Positions 7,926-15,936 of a stretch of DNA of 64,000 nucleotides are shown here, piece after piece; positions within the stretch are counted from its first letter, which is position 1, and the number at the start of each line of letters is the position of its first letter. This stretch comes from Romboutsia lituseburensis (lineage in GTDB: Bacteria; Bacillota; Clostridia; Peptostreptococcales; Peptostreptococcaceae), in NCBI RefSeq assembly GCF_024723825.1, contig NZ_JANQBQ010000001.1:3472001-3536000 (forward strand). The letters run 5' to 3'. The notes under the pieces were generated by a model that made no database searches, was not told the DNA's origin, and was given only the letters and a program-made list of their open reading frames with translations. The translations under genes were made by a program, and so were the position numbers.

Positions 7926-8462
7926 ATGAAAAGAAGAGTAGTAGGATATCTTATATGTCTTATAGGATTTTTTATTAAGTTCGACCATGAAATATATATG
8001 TATATAATAATAGATGATTTTGAATCATGGCATGAAGATGAAGAATTTCCAATTCAAGATGAATATAAGTTAGAATTTGAGATTGCCAAAGAAGGTATTA
8101 CTATTCAAGATTATAATTTTGATAAACTATTCAATAATGAATGCAATAAATCATTTATAGATACTATAGATGAAGAAGTTATGGATGAAATATATGATGA
8201 TGACGAGGAACAAAAAGATGGCTGTACTCAACATAAGATAGGTGGATATCCATTCTTTGCTCAGCAGGATCCAAGAGAAGGCGAAAAGTCTTTAAGGAGA
8301 TTTGATACACTGTTACTTCAAATAGATACTGAAGAAGATGAAGGTATTGTATGGGGAGACTGTGGTGTTTGTAACTTCTTTATAAACAGTGAAGATTTGA
8401 AAAATAAAGATTTTAGTGTAGTAAATTTTGATTACACAAAAAATAAGGATCAGTCCATTTGA
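7926..8462 (+). CDS. N-terminally shortened DUF1963 (YwqG-like) protein
   Basis: 178 residues from the ATG at 7926 (TGGAGG at 7915-7920). The C-terminal half matches the DUF1963/YwqG fold: HKIGGYPFFAQQDPRE, then FDTLLLQIDTEEDEGIVWGDCGVCNFFINSEDL. Full-length homologues are roughly 250-270 residues and begin with a LAQINFEELP-type half that is absent here. A hydrophobic stretch (VVGYLICLIGFFI) occupies its place. YwqG-like proteins recur beside polymorphic-toxin immunity genes. The missing N-terminus suggests a deletion, so this may be a non-functional remnant. Confidence 0.7.
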   Translation: MKRRVVGYLICLIGFFIKFDHEIYMYIIIDDFESWHEDEEFPIQDEYKLEFEIAKEGITIQDYNFDKLFNNECNKSFIDTIDEEVMDEIYDDDEEQKDGCTQHKIGGYPFFAQQDPREGEKSLRRFDTLLLQIDTEEDEGIVWGDCGVCNFFINSEDLKNKDFSVVNFDYTKNKDQSI

Positions 8463-8491
8463 ATATTCACTATATAAAGGAGAAATTAAAA

Positions 8492-8842
8492 GTGATAAAA
8501 AGAAGAAAAAGACCTAAAGATGGAGATGTTTTTACAATAGATATAAAAGAAGGATTGTACTCATATGGACAGGTAATAGATAAAGAATATAACCTATATT
8601 TAATATATGATATATTAGGTGATGAAAATAAATCTATAGAGGAAGTAATAAAAAGTCCAAAAATGCTTTTAACAAGAAGTTTTAATTATTCATTTAGAGA
8701 TGGGGATTGGAAGATAGTAGGTAATGCTCAAATTCCAGAAGACTTAAATATACCTATGTTTAAAATGGGGGTAGATAGTAAATATCATGTAGTAAACTAC
8801 AAATGTCAGAGGCTGATAAATATCATTATTTTAATACAATAG
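8492..8842 (+). CDS. Imm26-like immunity protein, C-terminus altered
   Basis: 116 residues from GTG 8492, preferred over an upstream TTG at 8459 because AAGGAG at 8477-8482 is nine bases before it. The pattern KDGDVFTIDIKEGLYSYGQVID, then IYD, then DGDWKIVGN, resembles the Imm26 immunity family. Imm26 proteins are predicted to neutralise polymorphic-toxin nucleases or peptidases. The C-terminus changes abruptly after YHVVNY into CQRLINIIILIQ, exactly where the next reading frame begins a different protein. That suggests a deletion fused the two genes. Confidence 0.65.
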   Translation: MIKRRKRPKDGDVFTIDIKEGLYSYGQVIDKEYNLYLIYDILGDENKSIEEVIKSPKMLLTRSFNYSFRDGDWKIVGNAQIPEDLNIPMFKMGVDSKYHVVNYKCQRLINIIILIQ

Positions 8843-9054
8843 TAGCCTATCATGAAGAGCTATGGGGTCTTTATGACGATGGATGGGCTACAATAGAAGG
8901 TGACAGGAGTATGAATGAGTATAATTCGATTTTAATTCAAAAAACAATATATGATTCAATAGCCATTATGTTTTTTATAGCAATTGCAATTGGATTATTT
9001 TATGGAGAAGACACTATTAAATCTATCAATTTTTTAGTAGATCAAAATATATAA
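8803..9054 (+). pseudogene. DUF2750-like protein, C-terminally broken
   Basis: 83 codons. The first half, MSEADKYHYFNTIVAYHEELWGLYDDGWATIEGD, resembles the DUF2750 opening (YF-x-VV-x-EEVWGLYDDGWATIxD). The second half diverges into an unrelated hydrophobic tail where DUF2750 would have its WPxxxFAxxC motif. The first 40 bases overlap the end of the Imm26-like gene in another frame and there is no ribosome site. It looks like the 5-prime part of a DUF2750 gene joined by deletion to other sequence. Confidence 0.55.
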
Positions 9055-9376
9055 TTCTTGGCGACCATGTTTTTTCACTGAATGTAAAACATTAGAATCA
9101 AATTGTTAGAAATATTAGACATAAATAGGGCGGTGAATTAATGTTATTTGGAGTGAAATAATTGCATCTGAAACAACCGAAGGTTGTAATTATATTAAAA
9201 AAGACGTAAGTATGATTAATATATTTTATTAATATTTAAGAAATTAATTAAAGTAGAATAAGTAGAGGATTAGTTATAATGAATGATAAGATACAAAAAA
9301 TAAGTTGGAAAAGAGAGGACCTATGGAAAGGGTGCATGTTACCGACAATTAAAAATTAAGAATTTAAGGTGAATAA
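9055..9376 (+). other. Gene-poor stretch with decayed coding remnants
   Basis: There is no convincing full gene. 9279-9359 could encode a 26-residue peptide (MNDKIQKISWKREDLWKGCM and six more) with only a weak purine-rich site, probably the leftover of another immunity-island gene. Other frames are closed. Confidence 0.35.
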
Positions 9377-9856
9377 ATGTACAGAGAATTAATAGAAAAA
9401 AACTATATTTATATTTGTAAGTATTTTGAATGGGAAGAGAAAATAAAAGCAGAAATAATAAATAAGTATAATGACGCATTAGTAGTTGAAATAGAGTGTG
9501 AAAATTGTAAAGATAAACAAAGTTTAATGGTAGAAATAGCTAATAAGTTAAATTTTCCTAGTCACTTTTCGTACAACTGGGATTCTCTTGATGAATGTTT
9601 AAATGATTTAGAATGGATTGAATTTAGCAGTTTAATTATTGTACTAAGAGATACTGAATACTTATTAGCAAATGAAATTTATAATTTAGGATACTTCTAT
9701 GATATTATTTCAGATTCATTAATTGAATGGAATGAAGGTAGAAATCACTATGACTATAAAACTCTTTCAAAGATAGATTGCGTACTTTCTACTGTAGAAA
9801 ATCTAAATTTATTAGAAAAAGAGCTTAAAAAATGTGATATACAAAAATACATATAA
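9377..9856 (+). CDS. Barstar-like ribonuclease-inhibitor family protein
   Basis: 159 residues. The central segment SLMVEIANKLNFPSHFSYNWDSLDECLNDLEWI is the barstar (barnase-inhibitor) signature, including the NWDSLDECL helix that plugs the RNase active site in barstar. The rest is acidic and alpha/beta, as in the family, with extra residues at both ends. No barnase-like toxin is in the window. It may protect against RNase toxins of competing cells (orphan immunity) or regulate an unlinked RNase. AAGGTG lies seven bases before the ATG. Confidence 0.8.
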   Translation: MYRELIEKNYIYICKYFEWEEKIKAEIINKYNDALVVEIECENCKDKQSLMVEIANKLNFPSHFSYNWDSLDECLNDLEWIEFSSLIIVLRDTEYLLANEIYNLGYFYDIISDSLIEWNEGRNHYDYKTLSKIDCVLSTVENLNLLEKELKKCDIQKYI

Positions 9857-9898
9857 ATAAATTAAAACATATCTATTATAATTAGGAGACTAACAAAT

Positions 9899-10633
9899 AT
9901 GTTAAGTAAAAAAATGAAACAGTTCACTATAGTTGATATTATAGAGAGACAAATGCAATTTATAAAATCAAATACTGTATTTGATAAAATAGACTTTAAG
10001 CATAACGATGAAGGTGAGTTATTAGCTTATAATGAGATGCTTCAAGATATTAAAATAATGAATGAGGACGATTTTAAAAATAAGTACATTAAAATAATTG
10101 ATGATATAGAGGCACATTGTGAGAAGATAAATGAACAGGTTAACAGTATTGAAATTTTAAACAAAAATAAAAATGAAGTAGATAAAATATGTGGATATAA
10201 CAACGCTATAGTATTAATTTTAAGATGTATAAATCCAAGTGTTTATTATACAGAATATAGAAATTGGATGCCAACAAATACGATAAATAAAAAAATGAAA
10301 GATATTACTATGATTGATATTATAGAAAGACAAATACAATTTGTAAAAGATAATATTATATTTGATAAGCTCTATAATACAGGTGAGCAATTAGGTTACA
10401 AAGAGATTCTTAAAGATATTAAAATAATGAATGAGGATGATTTTGTAAATAAGTATTTTAATATAGTTAAGAATTTAAGGATAAAGTTTAACAATGAAGA
10501 TATTTTAAATCAAGATTATGCAGAGAAAATGTGTGGATATGATGAAAGTATAGAATTAATTTTAAAATATATAGACCCTATGTACGGACACGATTTGCCA
10601 ATGTGCCTATATGAGATAACATCTAATACATAA
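9899..10633 (+). CDS. Internally duplicated hypothetical protein of the immunity island
   Basis: 244 residues built from two copies of a roughly 110-residue helical module. Each has the order MK-x-(F/I)TIVDIIERQ(M/I)QF, FDK, then a DIKIMNEDDF-x-NKY block and finally a KxCGYxxxIxLIL segment ending IDP or INP. A TNTINKKMK junction links them. I recognise no named family. AGGAG precedes the ATG, and the gene follows the barstar-like gene by 42 bases, so co-transcription is likely. Acidic helical proteins here are most often immunity or regulatory proteins, but no function can be assigned. Confidence 0.6.
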   Translation: MLSKKMKQFTIVDIIERQMQFIKSNTVFDKIDFKHNDEGELLAYNEMLQDIKIMNEDDFKNKYIKIIDDIEAHCEKINEQVNSIEILNKNKNEVDKICGYNNAIVLILRCINPSVYYTEYRNWMPTNTINKKMKDITMIDIIERQIQFVKDNIIFDKLYNTGEQLGYKEILKDIKIMNEDDFVNKYFNIVKNLRIKFNNEDILNQDYAEKMCGYDESIELILKYIDPMYGHDLPMCLYEITSNT

Positions 10634-11046
10634 AGCGAAAATAAGTTGGCAGATATTATATTTAATATCACATTAGGACTTGATGATGGAGATTTAGTTA
10701 ATGGATATAGCCTAATAAGTCAAAGTACTTGTTAGGCTTATTTTTTAGATAAACTATAAGTTTAATTGTTAAGTTTTTATTTTTTATTACTTTTGCATTT
10801 GTAGTTTTTGATCCGAGTTTTGTAAAACTAATAATGTCACACCGAGATAGTCCTAATCCAAATCCAATTAGCGCTAAAAAAGATAAATTTTTACCAATCA
10901 AAACTCCTATAAAAATGATGCTTATTAGGCATATCAAACTATTAATTGCCAATTTATTTTTTCAATATTTTATTAAAAATAACAACTGTAGCAAGCAAGA
11001 ATAATATATATGATATAAGTGATAGGGGAGAAAGGGGAAATTTTAT
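10634..11046 (+). other. 413-base spacer, mostly non-coding
   Basis: It holds a terminator at 10707-10746. The minus strand is open over 10698-10952 and would encode a hydrophobic peptide, but this has only a TTG start and no ribosome site and runs through the terminator. I do not call it a gene. Confidence 0.4.
10707..10746 (+). terminator. Terminator downstream of the duplicated protein gene
   Basis: AGCCTAATAAGT and ACTTGTTAGGCT pair around CAAAGT, followed after TA by T6. Confidence 0.8.
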
Positions 11047-11553
11047 ATGGATAATATTAGATTAGAAATACCAAGCATAAAATATGAAAAGAGTTTTTTA
11101 GAGTATATTAATGACTACAAGACATTAGGAGATAAAGAGTACATGTATGTTTACAGAGATGCTTATAAAGATTTTAAACAGTATGTAAGTAAACTTAACA
11201 ATAATGCTAAAGGCATTGATCTTCCGGAAGGTTATGTACCTTGTTCTAGTTTTTGGTTAGTAAATGATAAAGAACAAGTTCTAGGATCTATTAGAATTAG
11301 ACATGGTAATATCCCTTTTGATGGTAATATAGGATATGATATTGCTCCAAAATATAGAGGTAATGGGTATGGAAATAAAATATTAGAATTAGCACTACCT
11401 TATGCAAAGGAAATTGGGCTTGATAAAGTTGTGTTAAATTGTGCTAAAACTAATATACGCTCTGAAAAAGTTATTTTAAATAATAATGGAATATTCTTTA
11501 AAAGTCATGAAAAAGACGGTAATTTGTATAATCAATTTGAAATTAAATTTTAG
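11047..11553 (+). CDS. GNAT N-acetyltransferase
   Basis: 168 residues. The GNAT core is visible: QVLGSIRIRHG strand, then the acetyl-CoA-binding motif YDIAPKYRGNGYGNKILELALPYAKEIGLDKVVLNC. The opening RLEIPSIKYEKSFLEYINDY and the VPCSSFWLV segment are typical of clostridial GNATs sometimes labelled as phosphinothricin- or spermidine-type without proof. The acceptor is unknown. It is a single gene with a ribosome site (AAAGGGG) and a 12-bp terminator-like hairpin downstream. Confidence 0.85.
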   Translation: MDNIRLEIPSIKYEKSFLEYINDYKTLGDKEYMYVYRDAYKDFKQYVSKLNNNAKGIDLPEGYVPCSSFWLVNDKEQVLGSIRIRHGNIPFDGNIGYDIAPKYRGNGYGNKILELALPYAKEIGLDKVVLNCAKTNIRSEKVILNNNGIFFKSHEKDGNLYNQFEIKF

Positions 11554-11669
11554 ATATATTTATTTATAAAAATCTAGAACTAAATAAAATTCTAATTTTG
11601 TATATTAAACAAAATCAAGCTAAGAATGTCAATGTTTTTAAAAAGCTAAGTAAGATTCAATATTTAAAT

Positions 11670-11705
11670 TAATAGAGCAATAGAATAAAAAATATTGCTC
11701 TATTA
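11670..11705 (+). terminator. Hairpin between two acetyltransferase genes
   Basis: AATAGAGCAATA and TATTGCTCTATT pair perfectly around GAATAAAAAA. The exit is only weakly T-rich, so it may act as a weak terminator or in the other direction. Confidence 0.55.
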
Positions 11706-11806
11706 TGATGATCAGAAAAATATTACTTTTAGTAGAATATTAGTTATACTACAATATAGATAAAAATATAGTGTGATATAAACAGGTTTCAAGGGGGAAT
11801 TGGAAA

Positions 11807-12328
11807 ATGGAAATTAAATTAATAAAACCAACTTTAGAATATGCTTATGATATTATGAAATATAAACAAGAGTTTTTACAAAGTGGCGAAACTATGTCAG
11901 GTTGTGGAAATTTAAGAAAATGTTCTACAGCAAAAGAATGGATTGATGAACTTGATTTACTTGAAAGTGATAAAACTTGTCCACCAGACATGGTAACTTC
12001 TAACACTTATATAGCAGTAAGAATAAGTGACAATAAAATCGTAGGAGTGATTGACTTTAGACATCATATTAAAAATCCAATATTAAGTATATGGGGAGGC
12101 CATATAGGATATTCTGTTAGTCCGAGTGAAAGAAAAAAAGGTTATGCTACAGAGATGCTTAGGCAAATCATATTGAATTGTAAATCATATGGATTAGATA
12201 AGGTGCTTGTAACTTGCGATTGTAACAATATAGGAAGTAAAAAGACTATAATTGCTAATGGAGGATTATTCGAAAAAAATGTAGGCGTAGAGGGAGATAC
12301 TATAGAGCGTTATTGGATACACTTTTAA
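11807..12328 (+). CDS. GNAT N-acetyltransferase
   Basis: 173 residues. GNAT motif A is present: GYSVSPSERKKGYATEMLRQII (acetyl-CoA loop around RKKGYA), preceded by NKIVGVIDFRHHI and followed by the GLDKVLVTCDCNNIGSKKTI helix region. The ESxRYWI-type C-terminus (GDTIERYWIHF) is usual for this subgroup. AAGGGGG precedes the ATG. The acceptor cannot be deduced. It shares only general similarity with the other acetyltransferases here. Confidence 0.87.
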   Translation: MEIKLIKPTLEYAYDIMKYKQEFLQSGETMSGCGNLRKCSTAKEWIDELDLLESDKTCPPDMVTSNTYIAVRISDNKIVGVIDFRHHIKNPILSIWGGHIGYSVSPSERKKGYATEMLRQIILNCKSYGLDKVLVTCDCNNIGSKKTIIANGGLFEKNVGVEGDTIERYWIHF

Positions 12329-12393
12329 TATATTAAATTTAAGTTTGAGATTTTTGTTCCTGATGAAACATTATTTACAAAAGGAGAATATCA

Positions 12394-12753
12394 ATGAAAA
12401 TCAGTAAAGTTTTAAAAATTTCCATTATATCATTAATATGTATATCAATTATAATTTTTTATATATGGAGATTTTCGCCTTTTTTACCTCATATAGATAG
12501 AAATGAGGACTCATCTTTTACTTACAATAATGCTACATACACTATGTATCAAGGCGTAGATTTTTTAGAAAGATTTAGAAATATAAAAAGAGGTAAGAAA
12601 GTAGCTATAATAAATAAAAAAGGTGAACTACCTAGATGCACGGTTTATGAAGCACAAGGTGATAATTCTGAAAACATACTTATTGTATATGAAGAAATAA
12701 TTATGTCAATAGATACATATTATATCCAAAACAATATTAATACATTTAACTAA
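12394..12753 (+). CDS. Small membrane-anchored hypothetical protein
   Basis: 119 residues. One N-terminal membrane helix (about 8-26, SIISLICISIIIFYIW) is followed by a short extracytoplasmic beta-rich domain (SFTYNNATYTMYQGVDFLERF, then RGKKVAIINKKG). It is 65 bases downstream of a GNAT gene with its own AAAGGAG site. Its topology and size recall small secreted immunity or inhibitor proteins, but I recognise no family. Confidence 0.55.
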   Translation: MKISKVLKISIISLICISIIIFYIWRFSPFLPHIDRNEDSSFTYNNATYTMYQGVDFLERFRNIKRGKKVAIINKKGELPRCTVYEAQGDNSENILIVYEEIIMSIDTYYIQNNINTFN

Positions 12754-12983
12754 AAATATACTTGAGACACAATCTTATTATATAACTTTTAGTCTACCTT
12801 TATGGATAGGAAGGATTATCTTAATTACTCACTTTTAGTTCCAAATAAATAATAAAGATATAGAGGATATAATGACATTTAGTTACAATTTATTATCAAT
12901 ATAGATTATAGTTTGACTAGAGAAAATTAAGAAGCTATTATAATTATTAAAGTATCATCAATTAGAACATTGGGGGATATAAG

Positions 12984-13979
12984 ATGGAAGAGTATATAAT
13001 AAACAATAAATTAAATTTATTTATAAAAAATAGTGAGATGATAAAAGAAGTCAAAGGTTCATGGCAAATGGGTATGATGCAATATAGCTGTGTATTATCA
13101 TCTACAATAAAAAATCAAAGTATAAATAAACTAGCAGTAGAAGAGAGTATAAATGTAATTAAAGAAAATACAAATATGTTCTCAAACTTTAGAGGTCACA
13201 GTATGTTTTATCTAGCAAACATATTATCAACAAAGTCAAATAGAGAAGAAGAATTTAAATCAATAAAAAACATATATGGTAAATTAAAAGAAGAGAAATT
13301 TATTAATGACTCATATTTACCATTTACAGCAATAATAATAAATGAAAATAAAGATAAAATGAACATAAATACATCTATAGAAAAAACAAAATATGTATAT
13401 AACTTTATGAAAAAACATCACCCTTGGTTAACATCAAGTGATGATTATTGTAGAGCGGCACTTATAGCTATAAATTCAAATGATTTAGATAATGATTTAA
13501 AATACATAGAGAAGGCTTATGAAATATTTAATTCAAGAGGGTTTTATAAATCAAATAATCTTCAGTCACTATCTCATATAATGGCACTTGATAAAGATAA
13601 AAGTGCAAAAACTATAAATAAAGTAATAAGAATTAAAGAGTTATTAGAACAGGAAAAATGTAAGATAGATGGCTATGGTTATCCATTAATAGGAGCATTA
13701 GCACTTATAGACTATGATGAAAATAAAATAGTAGAACAAATAGTAAGAGTATCTAATAAACTAAGTGAAGTAAAAGGATTTGGAAACTGGGCATTAGGAA
13801 AAAATAATAGAAATATGCTTAGTGCATCAATAGTAGCAGCGTCATATGCACAATATTTAAATGAAGACAGTAATGTAGATTCAATAAGTAGTAATATATT
13901 TTTAGAAATAATAATAGCTATAGAAATCGCAATGATGGTAGCTATTATAGCATCAACAACTGCTGCTGCCTCAAATTAG
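12984..13979 (+). CDS. DUF4003 family protein
   Basis: 331 residues matching the DUF4003 layout: an N-terminal helical domain with FRGHSMFYLANILSTK, a KIYGKLKEEKFINDSYLPFTA region, MKKHHPWLTSSDDYCRAALIA, and a C-terminal GFGNWALGKNNRNMLSASIVAASYA. The end carries a hydrophobic helix (LEIIIAIEIAMMVAIIASTTAAAS) suggesting membrane association. GGGGGAT precedes the ATG. The biochemical function of the family is unknown. A terminator and a repeat copy lie downstream. Confidence 0.75.
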   Translation: MEEYIINNKLNLFIKNSEMIKEVKGSWQMGMMQYSCVLSSTIKNQSINKLAVEESINVIKENTNMFSNFRGHSMFYLANILSTKSNREEEFKSIKNIYGKLKEEKFINDSYLPFTAIIINENKDKMNINTSIEKTKYVYNFMKKHHPWLTSSDDYCRAALIAINSNDLDNDLKYIEKAYEIFNSRGFYKSNNLQSLSHIMALDKDKSAKTINKVIRIKELLEQEKCKIDGYGYPLIGALALIDYDENKIVEQIVRVSNKLSEVKGFGNWALGKNNRNMLSASIVAASYAQYLNEDSNVDSISSNIFLEIIIAIEIAMMVAIIASTTAAASN

Positions 13980-13991
13980 AATTAGTATATA

Positions 13992-14023
13992 TCCTGAGAT
14001 AGTATTTGTCTTAGGATTTTTTA
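13992..14023 (+). terminator. Terminator after the DUF4003 gene
   Basis: ATCCTGAGA and TCTTAGGAT pair, with one mismatch, around TAGTATTTG and are followed by TTTTT. Confidence 0.7.
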
Positions 14024-14026
14024 CGT

Positions 14027-14069
14027 TTAAGGGCGAAGTCGTTGGTGCTACGAGTGAACCGAATTTTTA
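14027..14069 (+). repeat. Degenerate copy of the dispersed palindromic repeat
   Basis: TTTAAGGGCGAAGTCGTTGG followed by TGCTACGAGTGAACCGAATTTTT matches the family consensus, with a 5-prime deletion. Confidence 0.65.
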
Positions 14070-14150
14070 ATTGACTACTAAGATAAATCTACGGGTAAAA
14101 ACTTTAATATAGCAGAATACATTAAACTAAAGGTAAGAAGGTGATTTTAG

Positions 14151-14543
14151 ATGGGAATGACTTTTATAATAGCAGAAAGTATAGATGATGGTATAAAAGG
14201 AAATGCATATGAAATAGACGGAATAGGTGAATATATTAACCTCTATGATGATATGTGTGATTTAATTTATAAAAATAGACATATTTTTGGTGATGATGTA
14301 GATGTTTTTAATAGATTAGACCCTTATGGTCATGTGGTGATTAAACTTGATGAGATTGAATCATTTATAATTGCATCAAAAGCATTAATTAAAGAAGATA
14401 TTTTGGAGTATTTAGATTCTATAGATGAGTTTAAAAATTGTGATGTTGAAAAAGAAGAGTTTATAAGATTTGCTAATTTCATGATAAAAATGTGCATATT
14501 TGCATTAGCTAACAATAAAAAAATTTTTAGTATAGGAGATTAA
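14151..14543 (+). CDS. Acidic hypothetical protein (possible immunity-type)
   Basis: 130 residues, acidic, alpha/beta. It starts MGMTFIIAESIDDGIKGNAY and contains DPYGHVVIKLDEIESFIIASKALIKE, then a helical C-terminal KEEFIRFANFMIKMCIFALANNKK. AAGGTG is six bases before the ATG. It may pair with the small gene 105 bases downstream. I recognise no family. Its size, acidity and location resemble immunity proteins of polymorphic toxins, which is only a contextual inference. Confidence 0.55.
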   Translation: MGMTFIIAESIDDGIKGNAYEIDGIGEYINLYDDMCDLIYKNRHIFGDDVDVFNRLDPYGHVVIKLDEIESFIIASKALIKEDILEYLDSIDEFKNCDVEKEEFIRFANFMIKMCIFALANNKKIFSIGD

Positions 14544-14647
14544 ATAAAACTACACATTTAACTTAGTGTATATTTTCTATATTAATTATATATTTATTAA
14601 TTTAGAATTATACTTTTGATATTACATAAATTTATAGGGGGGCTGAT

Positions 14648-14899
14648 ATGATGTATTTATTATTAAGTGCTGATGGAGATATTGGATTATATAAAGTTGA
14701 TAAAATAATATTAGATAAATTTGATACTATTCTTGCTGATTTCTTTAAATGGAAAAAGACCAATTGCTATGATGAAACTTTATTCGTGAAGTTTATTAAA
14801 AGTATATATGGTGATGAATCTATTTCTTTAAAAAAAATAGTTGGATGCTATCCAGATGTAGAAGAAGAGTATAAAAATATAAAATGGTTTAATTTTTAA
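14648..14899 (+). CDS. Small hypothetical protein
   Basis: 83 residues: MMYLLLSADGDIGLYKVDKI, then a helical segment and the aromatic ending CYPDVEEEYKNIKWFNF. A strong GGGGGG ribosome site precedes tandem ATGs at 14648 and 14651. The family is not recognised. It immediately precedes, and slightly overlaps, a decapitated acetyltransferase frame. Confidence 0.5.
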   Translation: MMYLLLSADGDIGLYKVDKIILDKFDTILADFFKWKKTNCYDETLFVKFIKSIYGDESISLKKIVGCYPDVEEEYKNIKWFNF

Positions 14900-15192
14900 G
14901 TTTTGTATATGGATATATTGAAGGCAATCAAGTAGAGGAAATAATTGTACTTGATATTACTAATACAAATAAGGTTGTTATATTAAACATAGCGGTTAAT
15001 AAGTGTATGCAATTTAAAGGTATTGGTAGTAAGCTTATAGACTATTCTATTGAAAGTTTAAATCCTAAAATGCTAATTGCTGAAACTGATGATGATGCAG
15101 TTGATTTTTATAAAAAATATGGCTTTAAAATAAAAAGCCTAGGTGAAAAATATGGAAATTGTAATAGGTATGAGTGTAAATATATTTGTTAA
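14893..15192 (+). pseudogene. N-terminally truncated GNAT acetyltransferase
   Basis: An open frame runs from the stop of the previous gene: FVYGYIEGNQVEEIIVLD, then VVILNIAVNKCMQFKGIGSKLIDY (GNAT motif A, with Q-x-KGIGSKL for the acetyl-CoA loop) and AVDFYKKYGFKIKSLGEKYG. The usual N-terminal third is missing and there is no start codon before a GNAT-internal Met at 15007. It lost its 5-prime end by deletion and is probably not translated as a functional enzyme. Confidence 0.65.
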
Positions 15193-15291
15193 AAAATCAT
15201 ACGTTTTAATGGATACTTTGAAAATATGCTTCTGCTACAATTAAAGTAAGATTATATAATAATTTCAATTATATAAAGAGAGGGATATATT

Positions 15292-15807
15292 ATGATAAAA
15301 GCTATAAAAGGTAATGAGTATTTAATTAAGCCTATAACTTCTTCTAACCGCTATGAAGTCAAATATTTATATGATTTATGTTCTGATTATCATATTATGT
15401 GCAGTGGAAAATATGCAACTTATGAGGATGTAGACAGTATTTTTAAATATAGTGATAGAAAAACATTAGAGGACTCATTAACACTAGGAGTATATGATAA
15501 GTGCAATTTATTAATTGGGATGGTAGATATATTTAAAAATTATCCTCAGAAGGGAACTTGGATGATAGGTTTACTTTTACTTTCACCAAATGAAAGAAAT
15601 AAAAAATTAGGGAAAATAATTCATGAAGAAATAAAGAAATATGCTTTAACTCAAGGAGCTGATACATTCCGAATAGGAGTATTAGAGCAAAATATTAAAG
15701 GTCTAAAATTTTGGAAATCACTAGGATATCAGCACGTAAAATCAACGACTATTAATATGGGAGATAAAAAGAGTAATTTAAATATATTGAAATTAATTCT
15801 TAAATAA
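15292..15807 (+). CDS. GNAT N-acetyltransferase
   Basis: 171 residues. GNAT motifs: GMVDIFKNYPQKGTWMIGLLLLSPNERNKKLGKIIHEEI (acetyl-CoA loop ERNKKLGK), then FRIGVLEQNIKGLKFWKSLGYQHVKS. GAGAGGG precedes the ATG. The 3-prime end of this gene (FWKSLGYQ-x-x-KST) is repeated as a 14-codon fragment at 23276-23317, beside a second copy of the downstream hairpin. The acceptor substrate is unknown. Confidence 0.87.
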   Translation: MIKAIKGNEYLIKPITSSNRYEVKYLYDLCSDYHIMCSGKYATYEDVDSIFKYSDRKTLEDSLTLGVYDKCNLLIGMVDIFKNYPQKGTWMIGLLLLSPNERNKKLGKIIHEEIKKYALTQGADTFRIGVLEQNIKGLKFWKSLGYQHVKSTTINMGDKKSNLNILKLILK

Positions 15808-15851
15808 TTTTTATTTTTCCAAAATATAAATTTCCATATAGAGACACTGAA

Positions 15852-15911
15852 ATACGTGTAAAAATCGGTCACTTAAATTTGAATCCATTGATATGACCGC
15901 TTTACACGTAT
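15852..15911 (+). terminator. Long two-part inverted repeat, probable bidirectional terminator (copy 1)
   Basis: ATACGTGTAAA (15852-15862) pairs with TTTACACGTAT (15901-15911), and inside it CGGTCA (15866-15871) pairs with TGACCG (15894-15899). It lies between convergent genes. Copies of the same element are at 23328-23386 and, inverted and decayed, at 25813-25869. Confidence 0.75.
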
Positions 15912-15936
15912 ATTTTATTAAAAATACTTGATGGCT

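Noticed and set aside
10698-10952. Open minus-strand frame for an 84-residue hydrophobic protein
   Set aside because: It has only a TTG start, no ribosome binding site, and its end runs through a good terminator hairpin of the plus strand.
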